A stretch of DNA of 64,000 nucleotides from Variovorax brevis (lineage in GTDB: Bacteria; Pseudomonadota; Gammaproteobacteria; Burkholderiales; Burkholderiaceae_C): NCBI RefSeq assembly GCF_030317105.1, contig NZ_JASZYG010000008.1, positions 1 through 64,000 on the forward strand, written 5' to 3'. A model generated the notes under the pieces. That model saw only the letters and a list, made by a program, of their open reading frames with translations, was not told the DNA's origin and did not search any database. The position numbers and the translations under genes were made by a program. Positions 36,431 to 45,805 of the stretch are shown here, one piece after another. Positions within the stretch are counted from its first letter, which is position 1; each line of letters begins with the position of its first letter.

Positions 36431-38703
36431 ATGGGCAGGCTGCTGAGGCATTGGCAGCGCATCCTCATCACGCTCGTTCCGGTGGTGCTGGCGTTGTTGC
36501 ACGCCGTCAGCGCTCCCCTTCGGCCCATTGACGATGGGCTGGACTTCTTCATCTACGACCTGCGCCTGCGCGCCACGATGCCCGAGCGGCTCGATCCGCG
36601 CATCGTCATCGTCGACATCGACGACGCCAGCCTCCAGGCGGTGGGTCAATGGCCGTGGGGACGCGACAAGCTTGCGCACCTGACCGACGAAATCATGGTT
36701 CGCCAGCAGGCGGCGGTGCTCGGCTTTGACGTGGTGTTCGCCGAGGCCGACCAAAGCTCGGGCCTGGCCCAACTGCAGAAATTGTCGCGCGGCCCCCTGC
36801 GCGACAACGCGGACGTCGCGGCTGAAGTCGAGCGACTGAAAGCGACGCTGGACTACGACGGCATCTCGCCAAGTCATTGGCCGGGCACCGGGTGGCGCTC
36901 GGCTACTACCTGACGCAAGGCAGCACGCCGCTGGCCCGGGGGGTCTTGCCACCGCCCGTGCTGCCGCCCGCCGCGTTTCCCAAGGGCGCCTTCTACGCGA
37001 CCCAGTGGAACGGGTTCGGCGGAAACATTCCGGCCTTGGCCAAGGCGGCAACGACGGCGGGATTCATCAACGCCGCCATCGGCCCCCGCAGCGACGGACT
37101 CTTGCGCGCCGCGCCGCTCATTGCCTACTACGACGGGAGCGGCGGCCCGGCGGGCTACTACGAATCGCTCGGACTTGCGGTGTATCGGCTCGCGACGGGC
37201 AAGTCCGGCATAGCGCCGGTGTTTGCCTCCGCCATGGGCGATTCCGTCAACGGTCCGCCCCCTGTGGAAGCCCTGCTGCTCGGGCATGGGGACAACGTCC
37301 TGCGCGTGCCGGTCAACCAGCGCGCCAGCTTGATCGTGCCCTATCGAGGAGCGGGCGGCACGCTCGGCGGATCGTTTCAATACCTCTCGGCAATGGACGT
37401 GCTCAGCAAGGGGCTCGCGCCGGGGGATCTCAAGGACAAGATCGTCCTCGTCGGCACCACCGCACCCGGCCTGCAGGACCTGCGTGCGACGCCCGCGGGG
37501 GCGACCTTTCCGGGTGTGGAAGTGCACGCCAACGTGGTGTCCGCCCTGCTCGATCAGCGGCTTTTGACGCTGCCCGACTACTCGATTGGCTATGAGGTGA
37601 CGGTCTTGCTGCTCGCAGGCGTCATCCTGGCGGTGGGCCTGTCGCTGTTGTCGGTCACCCGCGCCGTGGCGCTGTTCGTAGCGACGCTGGCGGCGGTGAT
37701 CGGGCTCAACACCTGGCTCTTTCTGGCCCATGGCCTCGTCTTGCCGCTGGCCTCCGCCCTCGTCAGCATGACGGTGGCCTTTGGCGTCAACATGGGGTGG
37801 GGCTACCTGGTCGAGGCTCGCGCCCGGCGTGGCCTGGCCAACCTGTTTGGCACTTACGTGCCGCCACAACTCGTCGAGAAAATGCTCGAACGCCCCGGCC
37901 GCTACAGCATGCGCGCGGAAAGCAAGGAGCTCACGGCCATGTTCTGCGACATGCGCGGATTCACGGAGCTTTCCGAACACCTGGCGCCGGTGGTATTGCA
38001 GGAGTTCCTCAACACCGTGTTCAGCCGGCTCACCGAAGTCATCAGCCGCCACGGCGGAACGGTGGACAAATACATGGGCGACTGCGTGATGGCCTTCTGG
38101 GGCGTGCCCGTGGACACGCCCAACCACGCCTCGCTGGCAGTCCAGGCCGCGCTGGAAATGGCCCGATCCATGGCGGAGATGAGCGAACAAAATCGCGCCG
38201 CGGGCCTGCCGGAAGTGAGCGTTGGCATCGGCATCAACACCGGCGTCATGAGCGTGGGCGACATGGGCTCGGCCGTACGCCGCAGCTACACGGTGATCGG
38301 CGACGCGGTCAATCTGGCTTCACGCCTGGAGGGGCTCGGCGGCATCTACGGTGTGTCCATAGTTGCCAGCGCCACCACGCGCGACGCCTCGCCGACTTTT
38401 GCGTGGCGGGAGCTCGATCGGGTGCGGGTCAAGGGCCGCAAGCAAGTGGTCACCATCTCCACACCGTTAACCTTTGTGGCTGCACAAAGTGCCAAGGATT
38501 CTGCAGAACTAGCACAATGGGAGAAAATGTTGGCGGCCTATCAGGCGCAGCGGCCCGACGACGCGCAGGAGTTGCTGGATGTGCTGATGGCTCGAGATGC
38601 CAAAAAAGTCCTTTACCGCTTATATACAGAGCGTATAGCCTCAATGAAGTTGCGGCCCTTTGACCCGGAGTGGGACGGCGCAACGCGGTTCGAATCCAAG
38701 TAG
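36431..38703 (+). pseudogene. CHASE2-class III adenylate/guanylate cyclase, interrupted by a one-base frameshift
   Basis: The reading frame from 36431 (GRLLRHWQRILI, then CHASE2 sequence to LDYDGIS) stops at 36913. The rest is read in the +1 frame from about 36866 to 38703. Restoring one T at GGCATCTCGCC (36861-36870) would give IFAKSLAGHRVALGYY, as in normal CHASE2 proteins. The joined protein would have about 757 residues: a signal/anchor helix, periplasmic CHASE2, three membrane helices near 37590-37790 and a complete cyclase domain (MFCDMRGFTELSEHL, DKYMGDCVMAFWG, VIGDAVNLASRLEGL). The downstream frame has an ATG-like start at 36877 but would lack the N-terminal anchor. Confidence 0.8.
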
Positions 38704-38727
38704 AAATCAAGATAAGGGCGCTGCCAA

Positions 38728-39507
38728 ATGCAGGTGCGTGTGTTGGGGTGCTCTGGCGCCATCGCCAAAGACTGCCGGACGACTTCGTTCCTGATCGACC
38801 GCGACTTGCTGGTAGACGCGGGCACCGGCGTGGGCGACCTCACCCTGTGCGAAATGGTTGACATCGACGACGTGGTGCTGACGCATTCGCACCTCGACCA
38901 CATCGCGGCCCTTCCCCTCATGCTGGACGCCGTGGCCACCCGCCGCAAGCGCCCGCTGCGCGTACATGCGCTGGCCGCCACCATCGAAGCGCTGCGCAAG
39001 CACGTCTTCAACAACATCATCTGGCCGGATTTCTCGAACATCCCCAGCCGGGACGCGCCCTTTGTGACCTTTCATGAAATGTCCATTGGCCAGACCTTGC
39101 GGCTGGGTACGCAGGCACCGAAGAACGTGGAAGTGCTGCCGGCCTTTCATACCGTGCCGGCCTGCGGCTTTGCCGTGAGCTGCGCCCAAGGCGGACAGCA
39201 GTGGGTGTTCAGTGGTGACACCGAGCGCAACGAGCACTTCTGGAACCGTGTGAATCAGCTCGACGTGGGGATGTTGGTGATCGAGACTGCGTTCAGCAAC
39301 CGCGAGCAGGCGCTGGCGGAACGCAGTCGGCACCTGTCGCCATCCACGCTCATCGGGGAGCTGGCGCGTATCGGGGCGGACAAGCACTACCCGATCTACA
39401 TCACCCACACCAAGCCCGCTGAAACGGCGGAAATCATGAGCCAGATCGGCGGCATCGCCCATCACGACATTCGTTGGCTCGAAGCGGATAACGTCCTCCA
39501 CCTGTAG
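38728..39507 (+). CDS. MBL-fold class II cyclic-nucleotide phosphodiesterase-like protein
   Basis: A 259-residue metallo-beta-lactamase-fold protein. The metal motif is THSHLDHIA, followed by histidine in LPAFHTVPACGF, aspartate in VFSGDTERN and histidine in ITHTKPAE. SFLIDRDLLVDAGTGVGDL and the overall order match class II 3',5'-cyclic-nucleotide phosphodiesterases (PDE1/CpdP type). It lies 24 bases after the cyclase gene, giving a synthesis/hydrolysis pair. A ribonuclease Z-like role is less likely. Confidence 0.8.
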   Translation: MQVRVLGCSGAIAKDCRTTSFLIDRDLLVDAGTGVGDLTLCEMVDIDDVVLTHSHLDHIAALPLMLDAVATRRKRPLRVHALAATIEALRKHVFNNIIWPDFSNIPSRDAPFVTFHEMSIGQTLRLGTQAPKNVEVLPAFHTVPACGFAVSCAQGGQQWVFSGDTERNEHFWNRVNQLDVGMLVIETAFSNREQALAERSRHLSPSTLIGELARIGADKHYPIYITHTKPAETAEIMSQIGGIAHHDIRWLEADNVLHL

Positions 39508-39526
39508 CGACAATTTGCGCTGACGA

Positions 39527-39575
39527 TTGACAATAATTGTCAGCCGGTGCGGCAGGCTAGCAACGGAACTTGTCA
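39527..39575. promoter_or_regulatory. Repeated TTGTCA sites upstream of the pilA promoter
   Basis: A palindrome TGACAATAATTGTCA spans 39528-39542 and another TTGTCA stands at 39570-39575. They lie about 65-110 bases before the -24 element, the position expected of enhancer sites for an NtrC-type activator. P. aeruginosa PilR is reported to bind TGTC-containing repeats. Assignment to a PilR homolog is inference. Confidence 0.45.
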
Positions 39576-39639
39576 CATGGTGTAACCGGAACGTGAACAA
39601 AGTCGCGACCAATGGTCAATCAGTAACTTGCTAGTTGGT

Positions 39640-39654
39640 TGGCACAGATGGTGC
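39640..39654 (+). promoter_or_regulatory. Sigma-54 promoter of pilA
   Basis: TGGCACAGATGGTGC matches TGGCAC-N5-TTGC except for one base, with GG and GC ten bases apart as required for RpoN. The start site would fall near 39666, giving a leader of about 50 bases. Major pilin genes are commonly RpoN/PilR dependent. Confidence 0.75.
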
Positions 39655-39715
39655 GGAAGACGAGACAGCTCCGGGGAGGTCCCGGGGTCTGACAAACCAA
39701 CCTGGAGTTTTTGAC

Positions 39716-40189
39716 ATGAACCGTCGTTCCATTGCACGCAAGGTGCAGAAGGGTTTCACCCTTATTGAATTGATGATCGTTGTGGCGATCATTGGTATCT
39801 TGGCTGCCGTCGCACTTCCGGCCTACCAAGATTACACCGTCCGTGCGAAGGTGTCGGAAGGTCTCACGTTGGCCGGCTCCGCCAAGGTTGCCGTGGCAGA
39901 AAATGCCGCGAACGGCAAGGGTTATAAATCTGGCTGGAATGCGCCAGCAGCGACGAACAACGTTGCGTCGGTTGACATTGTGGATGCTACTGGCGTCATT
40001 ACTATTACGTACGCAACCGCCATTGACGGCGGCAACAAGACGATTCTTCTGACCCCTAAGTCGGGTGGAATTGCTTTCACCGGTGGAACTACCACCGCAA
40101 GCAGCATCCCCACGGGTGGCTCCGTTGAATGGGACTGCACCGGTGGCTCTTTGCAGGCAAAGTATCGTCCTGCCGCCTGCCGCACCTAA
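39716..40189 (+). CDS. pilA: Type IV major pilin PilA
   Basis: A 157-residue type IVa prepilin. The 13-residue leader [13 protein letters not shown] ends at the PilD cleavage site before [10 protein letters not shown]; the mature N-terminus has Glu5. The hydrophobic helix continues through [25 protein letters not shown]. Two cysteines near the end (EWDC and AAC) can form the D-loop disulphide. GGAG lies nine bases upstream of the ATG. It is preceded by a sigma-54 promoter and followed by a terminator, so it is monocistronic. Confidence 0.96.
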   Translation: MNRRSIARKVQKGFTLIELMIVVAIIGILAAVALPAYQDYTVRAKVSEGLTLAGSAKVAVAENAANGKGYKSGWNAPAATNNVASVDIVDATGVITITYATAIDGGNKTILLTPKSGGIAFTGGTTTASSIPTGGSVEWDCTGGSLQAKYRPAACRT

Positions 40190-40211
40190 GCGACATTCCC
40201 GCGCCTGAGAG

Positions 40212-40235
40212 AAGCCGCCTTCGGGCGGCTTTTTT
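40212..40235 (+). terminator. Rho-independent terminator of pilA
   Basis: AAGCCGCC, a TTCG tetraloop and GGCGGCTT, followed by a T-run, lie 23 bases after the pilA stop. Confidence 0.93.
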
Positions 40236-40617
40236 GCTTGAAATCTGCAATGCAATTCAGGCGCAAATCAAGATCCAGAAATTACTTGCCGAGCATAAGC
40301 GAAATGCGCCCTCACAATGCCTTGACTGAACGCCCAAGGAATTCCCTCTAAAATAAAGAAACAGAGCCTTGGGCCTATCGCCGGTGAAAGCCATATCGGC
40401 AATTAGAAATCTGCGCGATTCATCGGCCTAAGGAAATTGTGAGAATCCAAAGTCAAGTGGCGAAACACGCGCCATGCGCTGCCTTCAAGGGTTTCTCCCA
40501 GCCCCCGGCTGGAAGCAGGCAGAATCCAACCATTGCATCACCCAAAGATTCAGCGGTGCTTGATGGGATTACCATCTAACCCGGGCACGTCCAATTTTGG
40601 GCGCTCAATTGCGCCAT
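40236..40617. other. Gene-free, AT-richer stretch at the island edge
   Basis: No convincing coding frame on either strand. Two inverted repeats are present: GCCCAAGG (40332-40339) with CCTTGGGC (40367-40374), loop 27 bases, and CCAGCC (40498-40503) with GGCTGG (40507-40512), loop three bases. Composition is visibly lower in GC than pilA or the upstream genes. It may be the left junction of the accessory island. Confidence 0.6.
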
Positions 40618-42594
40618 TTAGTGCGACCACTCAAACACCTGACCGAACATCGGAATAAGCATCTTGTTTCCGAATTCGCTAAGGTGATCGTCATCGTAAT
40701 AGAGGGGGCGACCGTCCTTTGCACCATGACAGCGGTTGCCATTGCACAAATAGGGCAGGGGATCAAGAATACTAGCGCCGCAGCGCTCATGAGCGGCATC
40801 TTGCGCTGCTAATACCGTGAAATGGCGCTTGTAATAGTCTGCAAGAGAAATTGAAACGTTATCTGTCTTGCCTTGCATAATCGCCCGCGCCATTGTCCTC
40901 GGAACGTCGACGCCCATTTCCGGAATCGGCCGCACGAGGAACACGGGTCGATCCTTTGCGAACTGGCACGCTGTGGCGATCAGATGTTCCGCGTATTCCG
41001 AGAGGAATTCTGGCGAAGCAGCCTCATAGGGTTTGCTGAAATACACCGATGGTTGATTTTGATCATGGGCAGTTAACTCGTTGTGCCCGATGGCGTACAC
41101 CGAACTTCGATTGACGATGACAATTGGAATGTTTTTGGGCATGGCGGCAAGTTTGCTGACGGCCCAGTCCAGAAAGGTACGACATTCTGGATTGAAGGTT
41201 GGATCTATGAACCTGAACCCCAAAAGAATCGGGCAACTCGTATAGCTCCACTCCATGACCCCATCATCGGCCTCGGGCGCAGCAGCGGCCAGCCCGGTGA
41301 CCAGCGCGTTGGCGTGGCTGTCTCCGATCATGATGGCGCGCAGCCGTTCACCGCCGTAAACGCAGGAGGGGGACTCGACGCCTTTCATCGCGTGGCAGGC
41401 TTCGCGACGCGGATTCATGTTGTCGGTCTCTCTGGCCGCTAGCTCGGCCGGGGAAGGGAACCGATCAGAGATGCCTTGCCTCAGATATGCCGCGGCGCCT
41501 GGCCCGGCTACCGCAAGCATCGCGACGCATAACGTCAAGATTATCCAGCGCATCCGCAATCGACTGAGAAGAGTTCGAGATGGCCGTTCCACCATCACGT
41601 ACGACAGATGACCCGCCACTAGCGTCCACACAAGGCCTCTGGCAATCACCTCTGGCGGCATCTGTCCGTCTGGGCCATTCAGCGCGACCATGATGGGCCA
41701 GTGCCACAGGTAAAGTGAATACGAGCGCGTTCCGAGCCATTGGGCAATCGGCAGGCCGGTCAAGATGGAGTCATGCCGTGAGGCCAGCAGTACGGCGACG
41801 GTGCCGATCACTGGCAGGAGAGCGCGCCAGCCGGGCCAAGGGGGCGAGGAATCCAAGCCAACAACCATGCTTGTGATGATTGCCAGACCTCCGGCCTCAA
41901 GCCATCTTTGCTGTTTCAATGTCGGCGACCACCGCTGCCCCAGCAGGTTTACAAGTCCGCCGGCCAATAGCTCCCAACCTCGCGCTGGGAGCAGGTAAAA
42001 CGCCGCGGAAGACCACCACGGCGTTAGCGCAACGCACACGAGCAACGACGCTACAAAGCCTGCCGCCATCACCTGTGTGACGGAAGTGCGATCAGGTCGC
42101 CATCTCCACACAACCAGCAGGATCACCGGAAGTAGCAGGTAGAACTGCCACTCCACAGAGAGCGACCATGTGTGGAGCAGCCACTTCTCGTGCGACGCGG
42201 CGTCGAAGTATCCGGCTTCGAGCCAAAACTTGAAATTAGAGAGAAATGCAAGACTCAGCGCTACATCACTGCTCAAATTTCGAAGGTCCGCTTGAAGCAG
42301 GACCGGCCAACTCAAGGCCAAGACCACAGCGCAAAGCGCGATCAATGCCGGAAGAATGCGGCGCGCTCTTGCAAGGTAGAAAGACAGTAGCGAGAATTTA
42401 CTGCCATCGCGCTCCAATTGACCGACAACTATGCCGGTCATTAGAAATCCAGACACCACAAAAAATGCGTCAACCCCAATAAAGCCGCCGCCAAATCCTG
42501 GAACGGAAAAGTGGTACAGGATGACGGCTATGACGGCCCATGCACGCAGGCCGTTGATATCACGACGAAAAGTTGAAAATTCAGGCGTATGCAT
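40618..42594 (-). CDS. OafA/YrhL-type acyltransferase with C-terminal SGNH domain
   Basis: Membrane O-acyltransferase of 658 residues. The N-terminal half is an acyltransferase-3 domain with about ten helices (FRRDINGLRAWAVIAVILYHF, FFVVSGFLMT, RARRILPAL, HTWSLSVEWQFY). The C-terminal periplasmic half is an SGNH hydrolase-like domain with IMIGDSHANAL and a final DDDHLSEFG. Such proteins acetylate periplasmic sugars. It is the last gene of the leftward island, 224 bases after the FkbM gene, so it may have its own promoter. An in-frame start 17 codons upstream is possible. Confidence 0.88.
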   Translation of the reverse strand: MHTPEFSTFRRDINGLRAWAVIAVILYHFSVPGFGGGFIGVDAFFVVSGFLMTGIVVGQLERDGSKFSLLSFYLARARRILPALIALCAVVLALSWPVLLQADLRNLSSDVALSLAFLSNFKFWLEAGYFDAASHEKWLLHTWSLSVEWQFYLLLPVILLVVWRWRPDRTSVTQVMAAGFVASLLVCVALTPWWSSAAFYLLPARGWELLAGGLVNLLGQRWSPTLKQQRWLEAGGLAIITSMVVGLDSSPPWPGWRALLPVIGTVAVLLASRHDSILTGLPIAQWLGTRSYSLYLWHWPIMVALNGPDGQMPPEVIARGLVWTLVAGHLSYVMVERPSRTLLSRLRMRWIILTLCVAMLAVAGPGAAAYLRQGISDRFPSPAELAARETDNMNPRREACHAMKGVESPSCVYGGERLRAIMIGDSHANALVTGLAAAAPEADDGVMEWSYTSCPILLGFRFIDPTFNPECRTFLDWAVSKLAAMPKNIPIVIVNRSSVYAIGHNELTAHDQNQPSVYFSKPYEAASPEFLSEYAEHLIATACQFAKDRPVFLVRPIPEMGVDVPRTMARAIMQGKTDNVSISLADYYKRHFTVLAAQDAAHERCGASILDPLPYLCNGNRCHGAKDGRPLYYDDDHLSEFGNKMLIPMFGQVFEWSH

Positions 42595-42818
42595 CTCGGA
42601 TGGTCGCCATGCTGTCAGCGAAAAGTCGTTTAAGCGATCTCGCACCGGGCCCGGCCCACTGCAATCGACCTCGGCGCCTTTTTCTCTCTAACTTCGCCTG
42701 CTGCGCTCACTAACCGACGCAATGTCGCACACGGTGCGCGGCAGCATCGATCGACACACAGGCTGGGGCCTTCGAACGCCTGATTTGGCATTCGTCTCGC
42801 TGACCACTGATTAATACG

Positions 42819-43997
42819 CTAGGCAGCCCATGAGGGCGCTTCAACTCCCGCTACCGGTGACGCGTAAAGCACGAGGTCATAGTAGTAGCTGCCGTTGTGC
42901 TGGCGCAGGCGGAAGTGATAGTCGTCAACACTCTTGTCGAATTGATCCATGACGTCCAGCAGGTCATGAGCGTAGTGATAGACGCACGCAGCAACGCGGG
43001 GGCGTTGACTATTCAACAACCGCGCGCCCCCTTGCAGAGTTTTCGCCTCGAAGCCTTCGACGTCCATTTTGAGGAACGTTAAGTTCTCAAGTTCGTCATC
43101 AAGCTTTGTGGTTTGAACGGCGACCCCGCCATCCGCAGAGACGTAGCTTGACATCGTTCCCGTTTCCATAAAACGCAATGTCTGCCGGCGGCTCGAAACG
43201 GCCTTGTTGACTGCACGAAAGTTTGGCAGCGGCAGCGGCCTGACTTGCTGGAGCGCTTCAAAGTTGGGCCGGTCCGGTTCAAACGCCGTGATGCTGGCGT
43301 AGCGGTGGCGGGTTGCGCCCAAGAATTTCGAAACAATGGGTCCTTGATAGGCGCCACAGTCGCAAAAATGCTCGTTGCTGCCGAGCCTGAAGGTAGACGG
43401 GGTGGCGTAGGTCGAAAAATATTCTTCAATCGGGTTGGCCCACGTCGCAATCATGTGGGAACGATCGTAGGTGATGCGAAACAACAGGTTCGCATAGAGC
43501 GTGGCGCGGCTATGGTCGTCCGAAAGCCGATCCGCCAGACGCAAGAAGTCATCCATGCGCTCAAGCGTCTTGCGGCGATATTCGGCAGCAGGCTCGTATA
43601 CCGACACCAGGCCAAGTTGCGCTTGGGCCACGACGCAATCCTTGCGCTCAACGCCTGCTCGCTCGCAGAGATCCGCGAACATGGCACGTGCACCCGGTTC
43701 GCACGAAAAATCAATCGCGACCGCACCTCGGTGTTGACCGGCGCGTTGCATGAATTGTTCGCTCGTCCATCGTTCAACGCCATGAATGGTCGATGCCGTT
43801 GAAAAGTCATCCACCACGGCAACAACTCCTTTCGCGGCGGCTACGATAGCGGGACCATGAATATTTCCCAGCAATGATTGCGGTGCAAGAATAAATACAG
43901 GGCGGCTATTCAGCTCGGAAATGGTGGCTTCTGAACCCTCCGCGCTCGCCTCCATGAGTTGAGCTCTTAGTTTTTCAGAAAGTGTTGAGTACATCAT
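42819..43997 (-). CDS. FkbM-family SAM-dependent methyltransferase
   Basis: A 392-residue protein. Residues about 1-170 form an uncharacterised N-terminal region (with PVFILAPQSLLGNIHG and a VVAVVDDFSTAS segment resembling a nucleotide-sugar-type Rossmann half). Residues about 205-350 form an FkbM methyltransferase, with DCGAYQGPIVSKFLG and ITAFEPDRPNFEAL binding SAM and FLKMDVEGFEAKTLQGG typical of the family. FkbM enzymes O-methylate sugars and polyketides. It follows the hexapeptide protein after 18 bases, and could methylate the sugar or acyl group made by this cluster. Confidence 0.87.
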   Translation of the reverse strand: MMYSTLSEKLRAQLMEASAEGSEATISELNSRPVFILAPQSLLGNIHGPAIVAAAKGVVAVVDDFSTASTIHGVERWTSEQFMQRAGQHRGAVAIDFSCEPGARAMFADLCERAGVERKDCVVAQAQLGLVSVYEPAAEYRRKTLERMDDFLRLADRLSDDHSRATLYANLLFRITYDRSHMIATWANPIEEYFSTYATPSTFRLGSNEHFCDCGAYQGPIVSKFLGATRHRYASITAFEPDRPNFEALQQVRPLPLPNFRAVNKAVSSRRQTLRFMETGTMSSYVSADGGVAVQTTKLDDELENLTFLKMDVEGFEAKTLQGGARLLNSQRPRVAACVYHYAHDLLDVMDQFDKSVDDYHFRLRQHNGSYYYDLVLYASPVAGVEAPSWAA

Positions 43998-44015
43998 TTA
44001 TCTCGTGCAATGAGT

Positions 44016-44663
44016 TCAGCTAGTAGAAATGGCGCCTCCGCCATCAACGACGACGATGCCGGTTGGGAAGGCGGTGGTAATAAACGTCTTGTCTGGTAGT
44101 GGGGAGCTACGTCTGCCAGGTAGGTCCAGCACACACTGACGGCCGATGGATACACCATCGTCCACAACGACGCTGCGTCCGAGCGAGGCATTTGCTCCGA
44201 TCTTGGCGTGCACGCCGAGCTGTGCGCCATCCGCGATCCAGGCGGACGTGCCAACAATCGAATGGTGGCCAATGATTGCTCCGGCCCCGATATGACTGTT
44301 GAATCCGATCTTGCACCCGCTACCGACAACAGACGCTGCGCCAACTGCGCAGTTTTCGCCGAGCGTGGCAGATGAGCTCACGATTGCACCCTTACACACC
44401 AGCGGAGGCAGCTTGAAGCCGCGCGCCTTTAACTCCCCCATGAGTTCGAGTCGGCGAAAGTTCAAAAACTGGGAGCCCCATACAACAAATGCTGTCGCGT
44501 CCTGAGGCGAAACGTCGTCGAGGGCGCCGAGCTCGAATCGGTAGTCGGCATCCTGGCCAACGTCGATAGGAATCAGTAGCTCTTCTGGTGATACCTCGGC
44601 CCAAGCGGACACTGCCCAGACAAGAAGGCTCCCGGTGCCGATGACGAACTTCTTAGAGGGCAT
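44016..44663 (-). CDS. Left-handed beta-helix (hexapeptide) acyltransferase, PglD-like, copy 1
   Basis: A 215-residue protein. Residues 1-90 form a PglD-type N-terminal domain (KKFVIGTGSLLVWAVSAWAE, FVVWGSQFLNFRR), and residues about 90-200 a hexapeptide-repeat helix (IVSSSATLGENCAVG, IGAGAIIGHHSIVG). The histidine pair in GHHS lies where PglD has its catalytic base. It may N- or O-acylate an aminosugar. The start overlaps the Rieske stop by 11 bases and has GGAGG six bases before it, so translation is coupled. Confidence 0.82.
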   Translation of the reverse strand: MPSKKFVIGTGSLLVWAVSAWAEVSPEELLIPIDVGQDADYRFELGALDDVSPQDATAFVVWGSQFLNFRRLELMGELKARGFKLPPLVCKGAIVSSSATLGENCAVGAASVVGSGCKIGFNSHIGAGAIIGHHSIVGTSAWIADGAQLGVHAKIGANASLGRSVVVDDGVSIGRQCVLDLPGRRSSPLPDKTFITTAFPTGIVVVDGGGAISTS

Positions 44664-45804
44664 GGCGCCCCTCCATGACGTCCATGTACCAACGCTCGAC
44701 TGCCGAGTTGGCGTATTCGTAGTCGCCCAATGTTGCGCGCGGTGAGCCGGGGCGCAGGCTGGATTGAACCCTTTCCATGACGTCAATATCCTCGCGAAGC
44801 ACCTTTTCGGCGCCTTCAAGGTGCGCGAGCAAAACGGCAGCCGAAGTTGCGTAGCGGCGCGTCTTGCGGGCGGTGACGTAGTAGACGGTGAGTTCGGTGC
44901 GCGATGCAGACACCGGTTGGTGATGCTCGATGATGAAGGAGTAGCCGCCCGAGCCCGAAGCGACGTGTAAGTTGGGAAAGACCAACCAGTTGAGGTACCA
45001 GTCGTCCTTGCCGTAGCGCGCTACGTTGTCGTGCCAAGCGTAATGCCGTAGTTGTCCAAGGGGTTCGTTGAGTCCACCGCTGCTGAAGCCTCGCAGCGTC
45101 TCAAGATGACCTTCGAGGTTGGGGCTTCCTTGGGCGCGGTAGGCGCGAGAGGCCGCGATCCCAGCCTCGTCCATTCCCACTTGAAACTTCACTTGCTGGT
45201 AAAGCGTACGCGAATGCACGAAGCGCGGATGCATGCTGTCGCGCAGGTTCTCGTAAGCGAGCTTCCAGTTGCAGCGCATTTCAAAGGTGGCGATAAGGAC
45301 TTCATCGTCGAACTGCTCAGATGCTGCGCGCAAGCTCTCGAGCGCCTCCATCGAAAATTGCGCTTCAATGGGTATTGGCTGCTCGCTGAGGTTCACGAAA
45401 ACCAAGCTTCCGATGCACGCCAATGCATAGCGCTTAAGCTTGAGGCACGCGCGTTCTTCCTGCGGCAATCGGTATGCCTCGTCGTGGAACGGAATGTTCT
45501 CCACCGCGCCGTCGGCTCGGTATCCCCACCCGTGGTAACTGCAAACGAGTGGGCGAACGCCTTGTGGTTGTTGTTGCAACGGATTCTGGCGGTGCAGGCA
45601 CACGTTGTCGAAAGCGCGAAGCTCGCCGTTGAAGTTCTGCACCACCACATCCACGCCACAAATGCTTCGGCGCAAGAAGGAATTGTGCTTCCCCAGCAGC
45701 ATGCGTGGACCGACAAACTGCCACAGCGGGCGCATCAGCAACTCGCGCTCGCGCGCGAACCAGGATTCATCAGCGTATGCCTCTGCCGGCATCAGGGAAC
45801 GCAT
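44653..45804 (-). CDS. Rieske [2Fe-2S] non-haem iron oxygenase, copy 1
   Basis: A 383-residue oxygenase alpha subunit. The Rieske cluster ligands are C69-x-H71 and C88-x2-H91. The mononuclear iron site follows as D189-x2-H192-x4-H197 after CNWKLAYENL, with the distal aspartate likely in EDIDVMERVQ. All ligands are present, so it should be active with an external ferredoxin/reductase, which is not encoded here. Members hydroxylate or demethylate aromatics, choline-like amines or acyl groups. Location among ACP and acyltransferase genes suggests an acyl or sugar substrate. Confidence 0.9.
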   Translation of the reverse strand: MRSLMPAEAYADESWFARERELLMRPLWQFVGPRMLLGKHNSFLRRSICGVDVVVQNFNGELRAFDNVCLHRQNPLQQQPQGVRPLVCSYHGWGYRADGAVENIPFHDEAYRLPQEERACLKLKRYALACIGSLVFVNLSEQPIPIEAQFSMEALESLRAASEQFDDEVLIATFEMRCNWKLAYENLRDSMHPRFVHSRTLYQQVKFQVGMDEAGIAASRAYRAQGSPNLEGHLETLRGFSSGGLNEPLGQLRHYAWHDNVARYGKDDWYLNWLVFPNLHVASGSGGYSFIIEHHQPVSASRTELTVYYVTARKTRRYATSAAVLLAHLEGAEKVLREDIDVMERVQSSLRPGSPRATLGDYEYANSAVERWYMDVMEGRHAL

Positions 45805-45805
45805 G

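Noticed and set aside
36861-36913. Programmed ribosomal frameshift in the cyclase gene
   Set aside because: No slippery heptamer, internal Shine-Dalgarno or obvious stimulatory structure is visible at the junction; a one-base deletion or sequencing error is simpler.
40600-40616. Stem GGCGC/GCGCC as terminator of the OafA-like gene
   Set aside because: On the relevant minus strand no T-run follows the five-base stem, so the evidence is too weak.
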